From the NCBI GenBank assembly GCA_000155435.1, contig DS990261.1, forward strand, positions 983,987 through 1,047,986: a stretch of 64,000 nt of DNA. Direction: 5' to 3'. Below, in pieces: positions 26,111 through 34,172 of the stretch. This DNA comes from Clostridiales bacterium 1_7_47FAA (lineage in GTDB: Bacteria > Bacillota > Clostridia > Lachnospirales > Lachnospiraceae). The first letter of the stretch is position 1, and each line of letters starts with the position of its first letter. Below the pieces are notes generated by a model that saw nothing but the letters and a program-made list of their open reading frames with translations, was not told where the DNA came from and did not search any database. The translations under genes were made by a program, and so were the position numbers.

Positions 26111-27156
26111 CAGAAAGACAGGTGGCAGATATGTTGGAACGCGCACCGGGTATCTATGAAGTGGTGCTTCACAGCAATCAGAAAAGCATTGATGAGATAA
26201 AGATTTTCCTCATTCCCGGCAGGGAAGGGGAGCGCAGCCTGATGGTGGATGCCGGTTTCAGGAAAAGGCAGTGCCTGGAAACCATGGAGGAAGCCATGGG
26301 AAGCCTTGGGATTACGTATGATAAGCTGGATATTTTCCTGACCCACAAGCACCATGACCACTGCGGGCTGGCCAGCGTCTATGCGGAGCGGGGGGCCAGG
26401 CTGTTCATGAACCCCCAGGAAGACAGGCATTGCTATGACTGCCTGTACTATAACCACAGCCATGGTTCGAAAGAGGACCAGCCAGAGGTGCTGAGGGCCG
26501 TGGGCGTGACAGAGGAAGGGACTCCCGAGGTCTGGAACATGTTCATGGAAGTGAACCGGCGGGTCAGCGAGCACAAGGGCTGGGAATTTGAAATCCCGGG
26601 ATTTTCCTATACGCCTGTGAAGGCGGGGCAGATCCTTTCCTATGGAGGATATGATTTTGAGGCAGTGCCCCTTAAGGGACATACCTTCGGGCAGCTGGGG
26701 CTTTATGAAAAGAACCGCAGGATACTGTTCTGCGCGGACCAGGTCATTGACGGGATTGTCCCCATTGTGGGTACCACCTACCCGGATGAGCACCTGCTGA
26801 TGGGGTATTTTGAATCTCTGGAGCATTTTAAGCATGAGTATGCGGACTGCCTGGTGCTGCCGGCCCATAAGCTTCCGGTGGCGGATGTGAAGCGGGTGGT
26901 GAACCGGATTGTATTCGCCTATCTTGACAAGACGGACCTGATTAAGCATATCCTGGACCATGGCCATCACAGGATGACCACCAAGGAGGTGGCGTGCCTG
27001 GCTTACGGCATGGAGTCCGTGCCAAGGGATGAGGCGGAGTTCATCAAGCTTAAGATGGTGATCAGTAAGACATTTTCCTGTCTCGAATACCTGTATGACA
27101 CGGACTTCGCCATCCGTTCCAAGGAGGATGGGATTTATTACTGGGAATCCCCGTAG
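26107..27156 (+). CDS. metallo-beta-lactamase-fold hydrolase
   Basis: Hydrolase of 349 residues with the zinc motif HKHHDH (THKHHDHCGLAS), the second-half ligands KGHTFGQLGLY and FCADQVIDG, and LPAHKLPV. The C-terminal 90 residues look like a small helical domain common in this MBL subgroup (glyoxalase II / RNase Z-like). Substrate unknown. GTG start inside the PAP2 stop (GTGA) shows coupled translation. Confidence 0.85.
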   Translation: MTERQVADMLERAPGIYEVVLHSNQKSIDEIKIFLIPGREGERSLMVDAGFRKRQCLETMEEAMGSLGITYDKLDIFLTHKHHDHCGLASVYAERGARLFMNPQEDRHCYDCLYYNHSHGSKEDQPEVLRAVGVTEEGTPEVWNMFMEVNRRVSEHKGWEFEIPGFSYTPVKAGQILSYGGYDFEAVPLKGHTFGQLGLYEKNRRILFCADQVIDGIVPIVGTTYPDEHLLMGYFESLEHFKHEYADCLVLPAHKLPVADVKRVVNRIVFAYLDKTDLIKHILDHGHHRMTTKEVACLAYGMESVPRDEAEFIKLKMVISKTFSCLEYLYDTDFAIRSKEDGIYYWESP

Positions 27157-27169
27157 GCGCCTTTGTTCA

Positions 27170-27345
27170 ACAAATATTAGAAAGGATTCTCCCATCCTCT
27201 AAGGTGGTGAGATGAATTGCCAAAAACAAACTTAACGGCAGTGGTGGGCGGAGAGTAATCGGTATCCCCCACTGCCATGAGGTCAACCACGCATCTACGT
27301 AGGATGCAGTCGCACTTCGACAATATACCGGGCGTGGATTGAAAC
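27170..27345 (+). mobile_element. remnant of a TnpB (IS200/IS605-type) right end with guide-RNA-like scaffold
   Basis: No protein is coded here. The first part (about 27178-27220) has a degenerate hairpin, TCTCCCATCC with GGTGGTGAGA, like the one that follows tnpB genes. Next is GGCAGTGG paired with CCACTGCC, and the segment ends in GGCGTGGATTGAAAC at 27331-27345, which resembles the conserved end of a CRISPR-type or TnpB guide scaffold. There is no tnpB gene and no second repeat. Assignment rests on resemblance only. Confidence 0.4.
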
Positions 27346-27354
27346 AAAAAGTGC

Positions 27355-27382
27355 TTGCATATTTCACCATATGGTGTATAGT
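27355..27382 (+). promoter_or_regulatory. folT promoter with palindrome in the spacer
   Basis: TTGCAT (27355-27360), a 16-bp spacer and TATAGT (27377-27382). The spacer contains CACCATATGGTG (27365-27376), a perfect 12-bp palindrome that could be an operator. Confidence 0.55.
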
Positions 27383-27424
27383 ATAGTAAGTGCCGTGTTG
27401 AACGGCATAATAAAATATTGAAAA

Positions 27425-27527
27425 GCAGAGTAGGCATATGTGCGTTAAGTGCCGGCTGAACAGGGAGTTGTCAGCTGGACGAAAGGAACCTTCGGTTTCC
27501 TGCGGTACATAAGCCGCATCCCGCTGC
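27425..27527 (+). ncRNA. tetrahydrofolate (THF) riboswitch
   Basis: The closing stem GCAG (27425-27428) pairs with CTGC (27524-27527). Inside are the conserved GAGTAG, GCGTTAAGTGCC, ACGAAAGGAACC and CGGTACAT...GCCGCATCCCGC segments of the THF aptamer in the right order. A terminator follows and the next gene is folT, so the RNA should turn off folate uptake when THF is ample. Confidence 0.88.
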
Positions 27528-27542
27528 ATACAGAGATGATGG

Positions 27543-27585
27543 AGCGGCCTGACTGCGCGGATTTTCCGTGCAGGGCCGCTTTTTG
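27543..27585 (+). terminator. expression-platform terminator of the THF riboswitch
   Basis: AGCGGCC (27543-27549) pairs with GGCCGCT (27574-27580), with an inner CTGC-CGG/CCG-GCAG stem, then five T. It precedes folT by about 100 bases. Confidence 0.85.
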
Positions 27586-27686
27586 TGCCTTCCATGGATG
27601 CACCGCCGTGCGCGGGGCAGCCCAATGGCAATACCTGGCATGCTCTCCGTCTGTAGTACGAGAAATCTGCAAAGGAGGTAATTGCC

Positions 27687-28253
27687 ATGAAACGATTCAA
27701 TGAAACATTCACAAGTTCTTTCCGGGAACTGAAGCAGGTGAGGACCATCACGGTCTGTGCCATGCTGGCAGCCATCGGTGTGATCCTGGGCTCCCTGACC
27801 ATCTACATAACAGATACGGTCAGGGTAGGCTTTTCCGGCATCCCCAACATGCTGGCCGCCTATCTGTTCGGCCCTGTGGCCGGAGGCGTGTTTGCCGGCG
27901 CCCTGGATATCCTCAAGTACCTGGTAAAACCAATGGGGCCATTCATGCCGGCCCTGACCCTGATCGTGGCGTTAAAGGGCCTGCTGTATGGATGCGCGTT
28001 TTACAAAAAGCCCATCAGCTTCTGGCGGGTACTGGCAATCCAGCTGGTGGTTGCCATTGTCTGTAACCTGCTTTTAAACACATGGGCGCTTTCCCTGTTA
28101 TACGGAAAGGCATTCATGGCAATGCTGATACCGCGTATCATGAGGAACCTGATCATGTGGCCCATCGATTCCCTGATCTTCTTCAATGTGGCAAAGATAC
28201 TGGAGGTGACAGGGGTGTTCCGTGCCCTGGGCAGGAGCAGGGCTGCCGCATAA
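27687..28253 (+). CDS. folT: ECF transporter S component for folate
   Basis: Membrane substrate-binding subunit of 188 residues with five to six helices. MLAAIGVILGSLTIYI, VRVGFSGIPNMLAAYLFGPVAGG and LDILKYLVKP are the folate-type S-component signatures. It joins the shared EcfAAT module encoded elsewhere to import folate. The AAAGGAGG ribosome site lies nine bases upstream. The THF riboswitch leader independently supports the substrate. Confidence 0.92.
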   Translation: MKRFNETFTSSFRELKQVRTITVCAMLAAIGVILGSLTIYITDTVRVGFSGIPNMLAAYLFGPVAGGVFAGALDILKYLVKPMGPFMPALTLIVALKGLLYGCAFYKKPISFWRVLAIQLVVAIVCNLLLNTWALSLLYGKAFMAMLIPRIMRNLIMWPIDSLIFFNVAKILEVTGVFRALGRSRAAA

Positions 28254-28298
28254 AAGTTATTTTATTAACGGATGAAAAATTTAACAATATCCAGGAAT

Positions 28299-28350
28299 GG
28301 GAAAATGCCTCCGGCGGACCTGTAAAATGGTCTGCCGGAGGCATTTTCCC
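28299..28350 (+). terminator. terminator-like long hairpin after folT
   Basis: A 22-bp stem with one G-U pair, 28299-28320 with 28329-28350, and an 8-base loop. No T-run follows, so it may stabilise the mRNA end as much as terminate. Confidence 0.65.
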
Positions 28351-28461
28351 GTATAAAGGCCCAGGGCAGGGCCGTGGGCAGCAATTGGAATATCATGGGA
28401 AATTCCCCGTGATACCGTTAATTTTGCGTCAAGCTGTTCTGCAAAAAGTACACCATCGCTC

Positions 28462-28490
28462 TTGCAGCCGTCCTAAGGCCGTGCTATGAT
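28462..28490 (+). promoter_or_regulatory. promoter of the gltD-like gene
   Basis: TTGCAG (28462-28467), a 17-bp spacer and TATGAT (28485-28490). Confidence 0.6.
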
Positions 28491-28557
28491 GGGTCTGCAA
28501 AAAACGGAATGAAGAGAAAACATATGACCATGTTTCAAAATGAGGAGGAAACATACC

Positions 28558-29775
28558 ATGGCAGTTCATGTAATTGACGAAGCAGATAGATGCCTTCAAT
28601 GTAAAAAACCGATGTGCCAGCAGGGATGCCCCATCCATACGCCGATCCCGGCCATGATCAAGGCCCTTAAGGAAGGCGGCCTTGAGGATGCGGGAGCCAT
28701 GCTGTTTGCCAATAATCCCATGTCCCTTGTGTGTTCCCTTGTGTGCAACCATGAGCGCCAGTGCGAAGGACACTGCGTCCTGGGGAGGAAAGGGCAGCCG
28801 GTTCATGTGAGCAGCATTGAGAACTATATATCGGATACATGCCTGGAGAGGATTAAGATAGACTGCGCTCCTAAGAACGGGAAAAAGGTGGCTGTTATCG
28901 GGGCAGGTCCCGCAGGCATCACCATTGCAATCATGCTGACCCAGAGGGGCTACAGCGTGACCATATTTGATTCCAGGGACAAGATCGGGGGCGTGCTCCA
29001 GTACGGCATACCGGAATTCAGGCTCCCCAAGTCCATCCTGGACCGTTATAAGAAGAAGCTTCTGTCCATTGGCATTAAGATCAGGCCCAACACCACCATC
29101 GGCGGTGCACTGGAGATTAAGGACCTGTTCCGCGACGGATACAAGAGTATTTTCATCGGCACAGGGGTGTGGCGTCCAAAGACCCTTGGGGTTAAGGGGG
29201 AGTCCCTGGGCAATGTCCATTTTGCCATTGATTACCTGGCGAACCCGGATGCATATGATCTGGGGGATAAGGTGGCAATCATCGGCGTGGGCAATTCCGC
29301 CATGGACGTGGCCCGCACCGTGATCCGGAAAGGTTCCCGTCATGTGACCCTGTACGCCAGGGGCAGGCACTCTGACGCCAGCCTCCACGAGACACAGTAT
29401 GCAATGCTTGACGGGGCAAAGTTTGAATTCTGCAAGGGGATTGTGGAAATCAATGATGACGGTCCGGTGTTTAAGGACGTATTCTATGATGAGGAGGGCA
29501 ATATCACCGGGTATTCAGAGGATACGGAACAGGTTCACGTGGATTCGGTTGTCATCTCCATCAGCCAGGGGCCAAAGAGCAAGCTGGTCAACACAACGGA
29601 CGGCCTGAAGGCCACCAGGAACGGCCTGCTTCAGACCTCGGAGAATGGCGCCACCACGGTGGAAGGGATATTTGCCTCCGGCGACGTGGTCCTGGGCGCC
29701 AAGACCGTGGTGGAGGCAGTGGCATATTCAAAGACCGTGGTGGATGCCATGGATGAATATATGAAGGATAAATAA
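28558..29775 (+). CDS. GltD-like NAD(P)H flavoprotein with FeS clusters
   Basis: Protein of 405 residues related to the small subunit of glutamate synthase. The N-terminal part binds iron-sulfur clusters (CLQCKKPMCQQGCP and CSLVCNHERQCEGHC). An FAD site follows (VAVIGAGPAGI, about residue 108), and then an NAD(P) site (VAIIGVGNSAMDVAR). The C-terminal IFASGDVVLGAKTVVEAV is the usual FAD-closing motif. No large GltB subunit is adjacent, so it may serve another oxidoreductase. Start at 28558 has GAGGAGGAA upstream; an in-frame ATG at 28540 has none. Confidence 0.85.
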   Translation: MAVHVIDEADRCLQCKKPMCQQGCPIHTPIPAMIKALKEGGLEDAGAMLFANNPMSLVCSLVCNHERQCEGHCVLGRKGQPVHVSSIENYISDTCLERIKIDCAPKNGKKVAVIGAGPAGITIAIMLTQRGYSVTIFDSRDKIGGVLQYGIPEFRLPKSILDRYKKKLLSIGIKIRPNTTIGGALEIKDLFRDGYKSIFIGTGVWRPKTLGVKGESLGNVHFAIDYLANPDAYDLGDKVAIIGVGNSAMDVARTVIRKGSRHVTLYARGRHSDASLHETQYAMLDGAKFEFCKGIVEINDDGPVFKDVFYDEEGNITGYSEDTEQVHVDSVVISISQGPKSKLVNTTDGLKATRNGLLQTSENGATTVEGIFASGDVVLGAKTVVEAVAYSKTVVDAMDEYMKDK

Positions 29776-29844
29776 CCGTCCGGCGGCATGGGATTTTCCC
29801 GTCATACACGGTTTGGCTGGCTGCGTGCCTGCCGGATATGAAAG

Positions 29845-29888
29845 AGCAGATACCGTTCCCTTTTGGGAATCAGGTACCTGCTTTTTTT
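29845..29888 (+). terminator. terminator after the gltD-like gene
   Basis: AGCAGATACC (29845-29854) pairs with GGTACCTGCT (29873-29882) with one mismatch, an inner GTTCCC/GGGAAT stem, then seven T. Confidence 0.85.
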
Positions 29889-29922
29889 CCGTGTCTCATT
29901 CTGCATATTGGATCCCGCGACA

Positions 29923-30645
29923 TCACTTCCTTGTGAATTCCAGATGATAATATTCCGGCAGGATATAAAACTTATACCTTGCAAAGGGCCTGCCAGCCTT
30001 GTTGGAATATATGGATTCAATCAGGATGAGAGGCGTGCCCACAGGGGTTTTAAGAAACTCCACCTCCATCTCATTGGCATAGATAAGCTTGATGGTCAGT
30101 GTTTCCTTGGCCGCATGGCAGAACACGGTTTCCAGCACCGTGGTCCTGATGGAATCCTGATTCGCTGTATTCAGATCCAGGTCAGGGAAAAAAGCGGCTG
30201 GAATCTGGGTAAAGGTATAGCCCAATATTGTTTCCTCTGATTTGTATACGCAGTTGCAGGCCAGCACGATATCGTTTTTGGAAAGCTCCAGCTTATTGCG
30301 GGCGATGTCGGTGGGGGAACCGTAGTTGTAGCTGAGGATGGTTTCCGTCACATGGCATTTCTTAGGGGACATCATCAGATTGGTAATCGGCTCCTCTGCC
30401 GTGGCCTTGGAACGCGGGGGCACAAAGGTGCCTTTGCCCTGGGACTTGATGATCAGGCCGTCCTCGTTCAGGATGGCAAGGGCCTGGCGCAGGGTATTCC
30501 TGCTGACGCCGTAGGTTTCAGACAGCGCTGTCTCGCCCGGAAGATAGGTTTCCGGGGGATAGACCCCGTTCATGATATCCGTATATAAAGAATTATAAAC
30601 GCCCAGGTAGGTGGGCATTGTCTCACTGCGTAAATTAGTCTTCAT
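29923..30645 (-). CDS. GntR-family regulator, UTRA domain (HutC type)
   Basis: Transcription factor of 240 residues. Winged helix at residues 14-78 (YNSLYTDIMNGVYPPETYLPGE; YGVSRNTLRQALAILNEDGLI), then a UTRA ligand domain (about 95-235). UTRA regulators usually sense a sugar phosphate or small metabolite. It diverges from the acetyltransferase/SAM-hydrolase genes and is probably their regulator as well as its own: a palindrome covers its own start of transcription and related repeats sit at the other promoter. RBS AAAGGAG is 8 bases upstream. Confidence 0.88.
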   Translation of the reverse strand: MKTNLRSETMPTYLGVYNSLYTDIMNGVYPPETYLPGETALSETYGVSRNTLRQALAILNEDGLIIKSQGKGTFVPPRSKATAEEPITNLMMSPKKCHVTETILSYNYGSPTDIARNKLELSKNDIVLACNCVYKSEETILGYTFTQIPAAFFPDLDLNTANQDSIRTTVLETVFCHAAKETLTIKLIYANEMEVEFLKTPVGTPLILIESIYSNKAGRPFARYKFYILPEYYHLEFTRK

Positions 30646-30697
30646 CTTAGTCTCCTTTTAGCCTCCATCCAGTACTCCGTCCGGCCAGAAACCATCA

Positions 30698-30745
30698 CAT
30701 GTTGTTCAACATGTTTATATTAACATATTTTTCTTTAAACTTCAA
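30698..30745 (-). promoter_or_regulatory. promoter and operator of the UTRA regulator gene
   Basis: On the minus strand TTGAAG (30745-30740), a 17-bp spacer and TAATAT (30722-30717). The palindrome CATGTTGTTCAACATG (30698-30713) lies immediately downstream over the start of transcription, consistent with autorepression. Confidence 0.6.
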
Positions 30746-30910
30746 TGTAAATATCCAATCTGTCTCCTTTGTGATTTAAGATACAATTATATCTCTCCGG
30801 GATGAAACAGAATATATATGGGGAAATAGACACATTTTGTAAGATGTGCATAAAAATGAGACATAATACTTGTGTAAATTAATGAAAAGAATATTTTTGC
30901 CGTTCTTTTA

Positions 30911-30967
30911 TTGACTTTAAGAAAAACTGGTGATAAGCTTTAAACAAGTTAAACATGTTAAACAAGT
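30911..30967 (+). promoter_or_regulatory. candidate promoter with three 9-bp operator-like repeats
   Basis: TTGACT (30911-30916), a 17-bp spacer and TAAGCT (30934-30939). Immediately downstream are AAACAAGTT, AAACATGTT and AAACAAGTG in tandem (30942-30968). The middle unit shares AACATGTT with the palindrome at 30698-30713, so the same regulator may bind both. Confidence 0.45.
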
Positions 30968-30995
30968 GAATGGAAAGCGATTGAGGGAAGCAGGA

Positions 30996-31835
30996 ATGAT
31001 AAGAAAATGCAGTGACAAGGATTACCATGTGCTGATGCGCTATCTGCAACAGGAACCGGTGTACCACACATTCATCATAGCCGATATCACAAGATACGGG
31101 TTTGATAAGGATTACCAGACCGTGTACATGCAGGAGGCAAAGGAAGGGTGCTGCGGCATTTTCCTCAGGTACTATAATAATTTCATAGTGGCGGGGGATG
31201 CCGGAGCCATTGATTACCGGGAAGCAGGTTCGCTGGTCACCGGTGGGATTACCACGGTTATGGGACGGGCGGAGCTGGTAAGCCGCATATGTTCCGGTCT
31301 GGACCGGGATTATGAATATGGACAGAAGGTGCTGTACACTTATGAAGGGAAGGCGGGGACGGCAAATCCCATAGAAGAGCCCACAGAAGAATCCACAGAA
31401 GAATCACCCACAGAGGAGCTTCCCACAGAGGAACCGCCCGCCGTCCGGCCCGCCGGTCTTGACGATGTGGACCGGATTTATGATTTCCTTATGGGAATCC
31501 CTCAGCTAAGGCCGCTGTACACCCAGAAGGCCATGATTGAGAACCGTATCCGCAGCGGTGAGGGGATTCATGTCATCATGGAAAAGGATGGGAAGATCAT
31601 AGCCCATGGTAACAGCGCGGCCAGTGCGGACCTGACGGTGATGCTGGGAGGAATCGGGGTCAGTCCGGAATACCGCAGGAAAGGATATGCGTCCAGGATC
31701 ATGGAAGGGCTGTGCAGGGAGATTCAGAAGGGGAAACGCACCCCATGCATTTTTGCAGGGGACGAGGCGTCGAAAGCCCTGTGTGAAAAAGCAGGGTTTG
31801 TGGAATATGGAAGCTGGGGAACGGCCCAGTTCTAA
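30996..31835 (+). CDS. two-domain protein with C-terminal GNAT acetyltransferase
   Basis: Protein of about 279 residues. The N-terminal half (1-120) is a degenerate GNAT-like fold without a clear acetyl-CoA motif. A Glu/Pro/Thr linker made of repeats (IEEP, TEES, TEESP, TEELP, TEEPP; DNA 31371-31440) joins it to a C-terminal GNAT domain with the acetyl-CoA loop GIGVSPEYRRKGYAS. Substrate unknown. Start at 30996 has GAGGGA seven bases upstream; an in-frame ATG at 30930 lies over the promoter. First gene of the rightward operon. Confidence 0.75.
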   Translation: MIRKCSDKDYHVLMRYLQQEPVYHTFIIADITRYGFDKDYQTVYMQEAKEGCCGIFLRYYNNFIVAGDAGAIDYREAGSLVTGGITTVMGRAELVSRICSGLDRDYEYGQKVLYTYEGKAGTANPIEEPTEESTEESPTEELPTEEPPAVRPAGLDDVDRIYDFLMGIPQLRPLYTQKAMIENRIRSGEGIHVIMEKDGKIIAHGNSAASADLTVMLGGIGVSPEYRRKGYASRIMEGLCREIQKGKRTPCIFAGDEASKALCEKAGFVEYGSWGTAQF

Positions 31836-31866
31836 GAATCATACAAAATGGAGGGGAACCATACAT

Positions 31867-33276
31867 ATGAACAACAGACATTTATCCATCAAGGAAATTC
31901 TAGGTTATACGGTAGGATCCATCGGGGATTCCACCTGTTACAACTTCGTACTGTCATTTTTCTCATTTTTCATGATTACGGTGGCGGGGGTAAGCCCGGT
32001 CATCGCCGGGGCCATCATATCCATTGCCATTGCCTGGGACGCTGTCACGGACCCGGTTATCGGATACATGGTGGACCATTCAAAAAGCAGGAAGGGGAAG
32101 CGCAGGCCCTACATATTCAGATCCCTGATTCCCATGGGGGCGTCAATCATCTTCATGTTCATGAACGTGAACCTGCCCCAGACACAGAAAAACATATATT
32201 TCCTGGTCCTTGTCCTGGTATTCTGGACCGCCTATACCGCGTTTAATATACCGTACTATTCATTTGGTTCGGTGCTCACGGACATTGACAGCGAGCGGGT
32301 GAAGGTATCCGCCTTCCGGGAAGTCCTGGGCTATGTGGGGATATTCTGTGCAAGCTCGGTCCCCACCTTCCTGGTGGGCTGCCTGCTGAAAAAGGGCTTC
32401 GGCGACTCCCAGGCATGGCTTGCCGCCGCCGTGGTCTCCGCCGCCATCACGGTTGTCTCCATCCTTATCATGTGGAGATGCACCAAGGGAAAGGAACCCA
32501 TTGAGGAAAATGTGGACGTGCCCTCCATGCACGCCAGGGACTTCTTCCGGGAAATGTGGAGCCTTATGAAAATGCGGCCTTACCTTCTGGTCATTGCCTG
32601 CGCCCTGTTCACCAATGTCTACCTTACGCTGTTTAACTCAAACCTGCTGTACTACGTCACCTTTAACATGGGGATGGGCGAGACCCAGGCTTCCGCCATG
32701 TTTACGGCCATGAATATCGTATCCATTGCATTTATCCCATTCATCACCAAGGCTGTGGCCGTATTCACTAAGACCGGGGTGTTCGTGGCATGCACCATGT
32801 TCAGCGGAATCGTGATGATCCTGGCTAAATTCGTGGATATAAACAGCGTGGTGTCAGGCTGCATATACGTGGCCCTGGTGGGAGTGGGCACATGCGCCTA
32901 CTGGATGTGCGTATTTAACTTTTTATATGATGTCATTGACTATGACGAGTTTAAAAATGGTAAGAAGCGGGACGGCATCATCATGTCCTATTACTCCTTC
33001 CTGTTAAAGCTTGGGGGCGCGGTTGCAGCCGGGATACAGGGAATCCTGCTTCAGAAAAGCGGGTTCGACGCGACGCTGGCAGTCCAGCCTGAGGGCGTAA
33101 GGAGCATGATAAGCTCCCTGTTCACGGTCCTGCCCGGCATCTGCATGGTCCTTGCAAGCCTGGCAATCATCATCACACCGTTAAAGGACAGGAAGATGGA
33201 AGCCCTGAGGGCATCCCTGGAAAAAAAGAGAAATGGTGAAGAATATCCCATCGGGGAGTTCGAATCAATTCTATAG
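31867..33276 (+). CDS. GPH-family (glycoside-pentoside-hexuronide) cation symporter
   Basis: Membrane carrier of 469 residues with about 12 helices. The N-terminal ILGYTVGSIGDST and the loop IAWDAVTDPVIGYMVDHSKSR followed by GKRRPYI are typical of MelB/GPH transporters, as is the central FNIPYYSFGSVLTDI. Start at 31867 has GGAGGGGAA upstream and matches the family N-terminus. It sits between the acetyltransferase and two SAM-hydrolase genes, so a nucleoside or glycoside feeding that pathway is a plausible cargo (inference). Confidence 0.87.
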   Translation: MNNRHLSIKEILGYTVGSIGDSTCYNFVLSFFSFFMITVAGVSPVIAGAIISIAIAWDAVTDPVIGYMVDHSKSRKGKRRPYIFRSLIPMGASIIFMFMNVNLPQTQKNIYFLVLVLVFWTAYTAFNIPYYSFGSVLTDIDSERVKVSAFREVLGYVGIFCASSVPTFLVGCLLKKGFGDSQAWLAAAVVSAAITVVSILIMWRCTKGKEPIEENVDVPSMHARDFFREMWSLMKMRPYLLVIACALFTNVYLTLFNSNLLYYVTFNMGMGETQASAMFTAMNIVSIAFIPFITKAVAVFTKTGVFVACTMFSGIVMILAKFVDINSVVSGCIYVALVGVGTCAYWMCVFNFLYDVIDYDEFKNGKKRDGIIMSYYSFLLKLGGAVAAGIQGILLQKSGFDATLAVQPEGVRSMISSLFTVLPGICMVLASLAIIITPLKDRKMEALRASLEKKRNGEEYPIGEFESIL

Positions 33277-33314
33277 ATACTGCAGTAAGACAAATAAAAT
33301 GGAGGAATCAAGTT

Positions 33315-34172
33315 ATGAAAACAAAACCAGCAATTGTAATGCAGACCGATTTTACCAAAGACATATCCGTGTGTACCATGCAGGGCGTATGCATGATGGT
33401 GGACCCGGAGCTGAGGGTATTTGACAGCACCCACGATATCAGGAGCTTTGACACCTACCAGGCTTCCACATCCCTTAGCTTTGTGGTGGATTTCTGGCCT
33501 GCGGGAACCGTATTCGTATCCGTGGTTGACCCGGGGGTTGGCACCGGCAGGAGGGCCTGTGTGGCCAGGCTGAAAAACGGCAGCTATGTGGTGACGCCGG
33601 ATAATGGAAGCCTGACGCATTTAAAGAAGTTTTTCGGCATAGAGGAAGTGCGTGTCATAGACGAGACAAGGAACCGTCTCCAGAAGACAAAGAAGTGCCA
33701 TATATTCCACGGCAGGGACCTGTTCGCATACTGCGGCGCCAGGCTGGCCGCAGGAGTCATCACCTACGGGGAGGTGGGGGAGAGCTACCCGGTTGAGGAA
33801 ATCGTGGAACATGAGATCATCCCGTACCAGGCAGACGGAGGCAGGATATCCGGCATGATAGATGCCATTGACTATCACTTCGGACTTATCTGCACCAACA
33901 TACCGGCAGATGTATTTGAGGAAAATGGAATCAGCTTCGGCGATATGCTCCATGTGGCAATCCGTAACAGGAACAGGCAGGAACCTGTGTTTGAGGGAAA
34001 TGTAGCGTATGTGCCATCCTTCGGGTCGGTGGAAAAGGGGGAACCGCTGCTGATGACCAGCGAGACACTGCAGATACAGATAGCCACGAATTGTGTCAAC
34101 ATGGCTGAAGCATATGATATACATGAAGGTCCGGACTGGACCATGGAGATTGAGAAGGAGGTAAAGGCATGA
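33315..34172 (+). CDS. SAM hydroxide adenosyltransferase (SAM hydrolase), copy 1
   Basis: Protein of 285 residues in the SAM_HAT (formerly DUF62) family, related to fluorinase and chlorinase. Members split S-adenosylmethionine with water to adenosine and methionine. The triad is present as Asp72 and Arg79 (VVDPGVGTGRR) and His132 (FHGRDLFAY). TPDNGSLT and GESYPVEEI are further family stretches. It overlaps the second copy by ATGA, and adenosine deaminase lies downstream, so the adenosine can be removed. Which of the two copies is the active hydrolase cannot be told. Confidence 0.88.
   Translation: MKTKPAIVMQTDFTKDISVCTMQGVCMMVDPELRVFDSTHDIRSFDTYQASTSLSFVVDFWPAGTVFVSVVDPGVGTGRRACVARLKNGSYVVTPDNGSLTHLKKFFGIEEVRVIDETRNRLQKTKKCHIFHGRDLFAYCGARLAAGVITYGEVGESYPVEEIVEHEIIPYQADGGRISGMIDAIDYHFGLICTNIPADVFEENGISFGDMLHVAIRNRNRQEPVFEGNVAYVPSFGSVEKGEPLLMTSETLQIQIATNCVNMAEAYDIHEGPDWTMEIEKEVKA

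Noticed and set aside
25552-27195. Long minus-strand open frame of 547 codons
   Set aside because: It lies fully antisense to the PAP2 and metallo-hydrolase genes, both with intact catalytic motifs, and shows no family features or ribosome site.
27309-27345. CRISPR repeat (GTGGATTGAAAC end)
   Set aside because: Only one repeat-like copy, no spacers and no cas genes. The surrounding hairpins fit a TnpB-type right end better.
28429-29388. Minus-strand open frame of 319 codons over the gltD-like gene
   Set aside because: The + strand has clear FeS, FAD and NAD(P) motifs; the antisense frame resembles nothing.
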